DNA of 64,000 bases, taken from Holacanthus passer (lineage: Eukaryota > Chordata > Actinopteri > Pomacanthidae). Below are positions 61,171 through 64,000 of this stretch, one piece after another; within the stretch, counting starts at the first letter, position 1; every line of letters begins with the position of its first letter. The notes under the pieces were generated by a model, which was not told the origin of the DNA, made no database searches, and worked only from the letters and a program-made list of their open reading frames with translations. The stretch spans positions 10,521,001-10,585,000 of the forward strand of contig JAFREQ010000014.1 in assembly GCA_025331565.1 (NCBI GenBank). Direction: 5' to 3'. The translations under genes and the position numbers were made by a program.

Positions 61171-61487
61171 AAAAGTCATTTTTTGAAAGACAACTATTCA
61201 TTAATGGCAAACTGCACAGTTTTCATGTAGATTACATTACCATCAATTACCATGCATTTATTTACTTCTCATAAAAATGTAAAGTGTTAAGTTTAATTGA
61301 GCATATATATAATCCACCAACTAAATTATCTCTCTAAGATAATAATAATCTCTCTAAATCCATTACAAAGGGTATGCTTTGTTTAGCAGGGTTTCCAATG
61401 TGATTTTGAAGTTCTGCTGTGCAAATTACCAAAATTACAACACATAAAATTGAAATTGGGACTGCACAATAATTTGCAGTCCATTAC
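61171..61487. other. Non-coding AT-rich DNA
   Basis: No gene or repeat is recognised. Confidence 0.45.
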
Positions 61488-61740
61488 ATTAAACTTTACT
61501 GTCACTGCACACAATACGTACCAGTACCTTGAAATGTAGTACAGTATTTAACCAGTGCATGCAGAAGCAAAAGTGCACAAATATCAAGATTAAGGAATAT
61601 ACAGTGAATAATAGACTAATGGGGCAGTGATAGTAGGAAGGAATGTAACAGTGATACAGTAAATACAACTTAAACAAAAAACAATATACAAAAGGTAAAG
61701 CAGCTATGATGTATCTGTGTGTATTTATGATAGGAATAGT
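61488..61740 (-). mobile_element. Probable LINE 3'-tail fragment
   Basis: AAACTTTACTGTCACTGCAC, CAGTACCTTGAAATGTAG, TTAACCAGTGCATGCAG and ATATACAGTGAATAATAG follow the reversed layout of a fish LINE 3' region as I remember it. No coding part is attached. Confidence 0.4.
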
Positions 61741-63480
61741 TTGAACACAATGCAGCTGCAGGACAAAATAAAACTGAATTAAACTTTAAGGGTGGTTTTA
61801 TGAAAAAAAAAGACATTTATAATTCCTATCTCTCACATATTACTGACAGAAATGAATGAGCCTCTATTCTTGAGTTCTCATTTTTCTGTCGGAGAATCGT
61901 AGGAACTCTAGCTCTGTAATCATTTATTTCCATCTTCATCTCTCCTAACTGAAGTGAGTGAAAGTGTCAGTCAGAGGAGTTCTTCAATAACACTGTGGAA
62001 GTCGAGTGCGGCATCTAATCATTCCGATCTAATTTCGATGTGTTTGCCATCTCCATCTCTATCTTTAACTAGACCTCCAGGCCACTCGCACAGTCTGCAT
62101 TGAGCAGGGAACGGAAAAATCAAGGCCCTCCCGTTTGCTCTTGATGTGTGTCGATGGCAGCGGGAGGGGGTTATTTTCATAATCTGAGCCTTTTTCATTA
62201 CCGTGCAAGCTGGAAGTGAGGGAGAACTTCTGCCCTTTGGATCATATAATCAGATAGATGATGGCAGGAGAATAAGATTTAAGAATCACCCTGCTGACAG
62301 ACACACAAACACTGATGCAGACACAAATGTATGCACAGTCAAGGACACGTGCACATACTTCATAAAGCCTTATTAAAAGTGCCCACAAGTCAAACATCTG
62401 TACACACATGCAAGGAGACATAGACATGTTATGCATGTGCACACACCTATGTGTCTATTCCATAGGTGTGTGTATATGTTATGCATGTAAACACACCTAT
62501 GGAATACACGCATATGGATACATATAAGGACACACACACTCTGGTACACCCACATCCTGACAGGGAAATTTGATGAAAGAATCGAGCCGAATGAAGAAGG
62601 CATATCTGCCCATATAAGGATAAAAATGTCTTGTTCAATAATGTAGTCTGCAGAATGGGGACTGCTGGGGCTAGCAGGCGGATGCTTGGCAGTAATTACT
62701 TCAGTATGGACACAAATACACACTCAAAGACACACACACACACACACACACACATAAAAAATGCTGCCACACATGTGCACACACGCATGCATGTGAACAA
62801 GCATTAATGGGCTTCCTGTTCGATGAAAACAGCAGGGAAAAAAAGAATCAAGAAATGACTTAGAAGGAGACAGCTAAAATCTGGCTCACAGTAGCTATGC
62901 AAGATCTAGATTTGATGGCTAAGGTTACAGGTAGCTGCACTTTCTGCCAACCTATATTTTAAAAAATGGTAAAAAAGTTTGATAAGGGAAAGAGAAGACA
63001 GAAAGAGGCAAAGAGTGGAAAGAGGAGAGTTCTTTTCAGGTCAGCTCTCGGTTGCCAGCAGGTTCCTGCATTAATTAGACATGGCTGTGTGTGTGTGTGT
63101 GTGTGAGTGAGACAAGAGAAAGAGAGGGTGTGTTATTGCATATGTGGATATTTGTGCAAGTGTGTATGTGAGCATGCTAAATTGTGTAGTTAATTGGACA
63201 AGGAAGCAGTGTATGCAGAGGGCAGAATGAGGCCCTCTCCTCCTCGCATATCCTCTCTGCCAGACTATTGTCATAAATCCAGATAAGGGTTTACTTGACA
63301 ACAGCAATTGACCTTTTCCTTCATTTAGTCCATACTATATCACAGCTGAATACTGAGAGGAACATACAGACAAAAGAAAGAAAGACGAAAAAAGAAGTGT
63401 CAGCTAGAAATCAGACCGATAAACAGCGACAAAGCAAGAAAGCAAGGATATGTGGGTAAATAATACTAAATAACACAGTA
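61741..63480. other. Gene desert segment
   Basis: 61910-62250 is complex and moderately GC-rich and could be conserved non-coding DNA. Irregular CA/TG sequence fills 62295-62560 and includes a perfect 16-bp inverted repeat (62456-62471 with 62491-62506). A CA array lies at 62728-62754 and a TG run at about 63085-63104. No gene is recognised. Confidence 0.4.
62728..62754. repeat. (CA)n microsatellite
   Basis: Near-pure CA array of about 13 units. Confidence 0.95.
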
Positions 63481-63890
63481 ATTGTACCATGATCAAATGT
63501 TGAGTAGTTCACTGTAAATAATGTAACAATTTTCTCACTGTGCAATATGTAGGAATTTTCCCCACTGTTTGTGCAATACCATAGCAATTTCGGTGCAATA
63601 GCATTTATAGCATTTTTATTCCCATATGAATATAGTATGTCAAATACTTCTGGATGTCAATGACAAGGAAAAACATGTAACATAGTGTAAATACATTACC
63701 TCGTTTAGTGTAAATACTTTTTCTACTTTTTCTAGTTTTTCCTATTGCCACTTTATTTTTGTTATTGCTGCCTTATTTTTAACTTTATTTGTATTTATTT
63801 TGAGTACTTGTATTTGTCTGTTTTACGAGCTGCTGTAACAAGTGAATTCCCCTAAGGGGGATCAACAAAAGCTATCTTATCTTATCTTAA
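63481..63890 (+). mobile_element. LINE 3' tail ending in (ATCTT)n
   Basis: T-rich DNA ends with GAGCTGCTGTAACAAGTGAA, TTCCCCTAAGGGGGATCAAC and then TATCTTATCTTATCTTA at 63873-63889. A termination of this type, with a GGGATCAA motif followed by a short tandem tail, is how several fish LINE families end. The clade is not determinable. There is no coding sequence upstream, so it is a 5'-truncated insertion. Confidence 0.6.
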
Positions 63891-64000
63891 ACCAAACCAA
63901 TTTGTTTTTCATAATACATTAATTTGATATCAGAATCAGTCTGGTAGTTTTTCAATGTCTTCTTCAAGAGATTTTTATTAGGGGGGGTCACGTGAACACT
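63891..64000. other. Non-coding DNA at the right edge
   Basis: Short AT-rich segment ending in a G7 run (63980-63987). Nothing is recognised. Confidence 0.4.

Overview
The window looks like vertebrate nuclear DNA, most probably from a percomorph teleost. It is AT-rich and intron-bearing, full of long CA/TG dinucleotide arrays, and scattered with short decayed repeats that I recognise from memory as common in fish genomes. No prokaryotic operon structure, tRNA, rRNA, CRISPR array or intact transposon is visible.

Only one protein-coding gene can be supported. Three plus-strand exons (17345-17494, 20766-20890, 24521-24532) splice in frame into the cysteine-rich mature domain and stop codon of a TAFA (FAM19A) secreted chemokine-like neuropeptide. 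The paralogue is closest to TAFA3, with TAFA2-like features. The first two introns seen are about 3.3 and 3.6 kb. The 3' untranslated region runs to a poly(A) signal near 25415. The exon encoding the start codon and signal peptide could not be found in the 17 kb upstream, so the gene either begins before the window or has a first coding exon I could not recognise.

Region by region: 1-17344 is upstream or first-intron DNA. It holds a diverged local duplication (1.3-2.05 kb), purine-rich tracts, pieces of a non-autonomous DNA transposon (6.27, 8.6 and 13.1 kb), two other fish repeats (6.06 and 9.18 kb) and a decayed exon-like transposon relic (11.58-12.3 kb). From 17345 to about 25436 lies the TAFA gene. 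From 25437 to 64000 is a gene desert of about 38.5 kb. It contains a SINE-like repeat (30.79 kb), very long TG/CA arrays (31.7, 32.0, 33.7 and 60.3 kb), a telomere-like tract (35.76 kb), a broken L2/CR1-type LINE reverse transcriptase (38.68-39.56 kb), a GC-rich orphan ORF (42.78-43.18 kb), a complete 368-bp inverted-repeat element (48.09-48.46 kb), a duplicated segment (58.3-61.2 kb) and two probable LINE 3' tails (61.5 and 63.5 kb).

No multi-gene system is visible. The main points for follow-up are the paralogue identity and missing 5' exon of the TAFA gene, the possible regulatory content of the desert, a splice-flanked 36-nt micro-exon candidate at 51612, and the duplicated block near the right end. 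Repeat family statements rest on recall, not on a database search.
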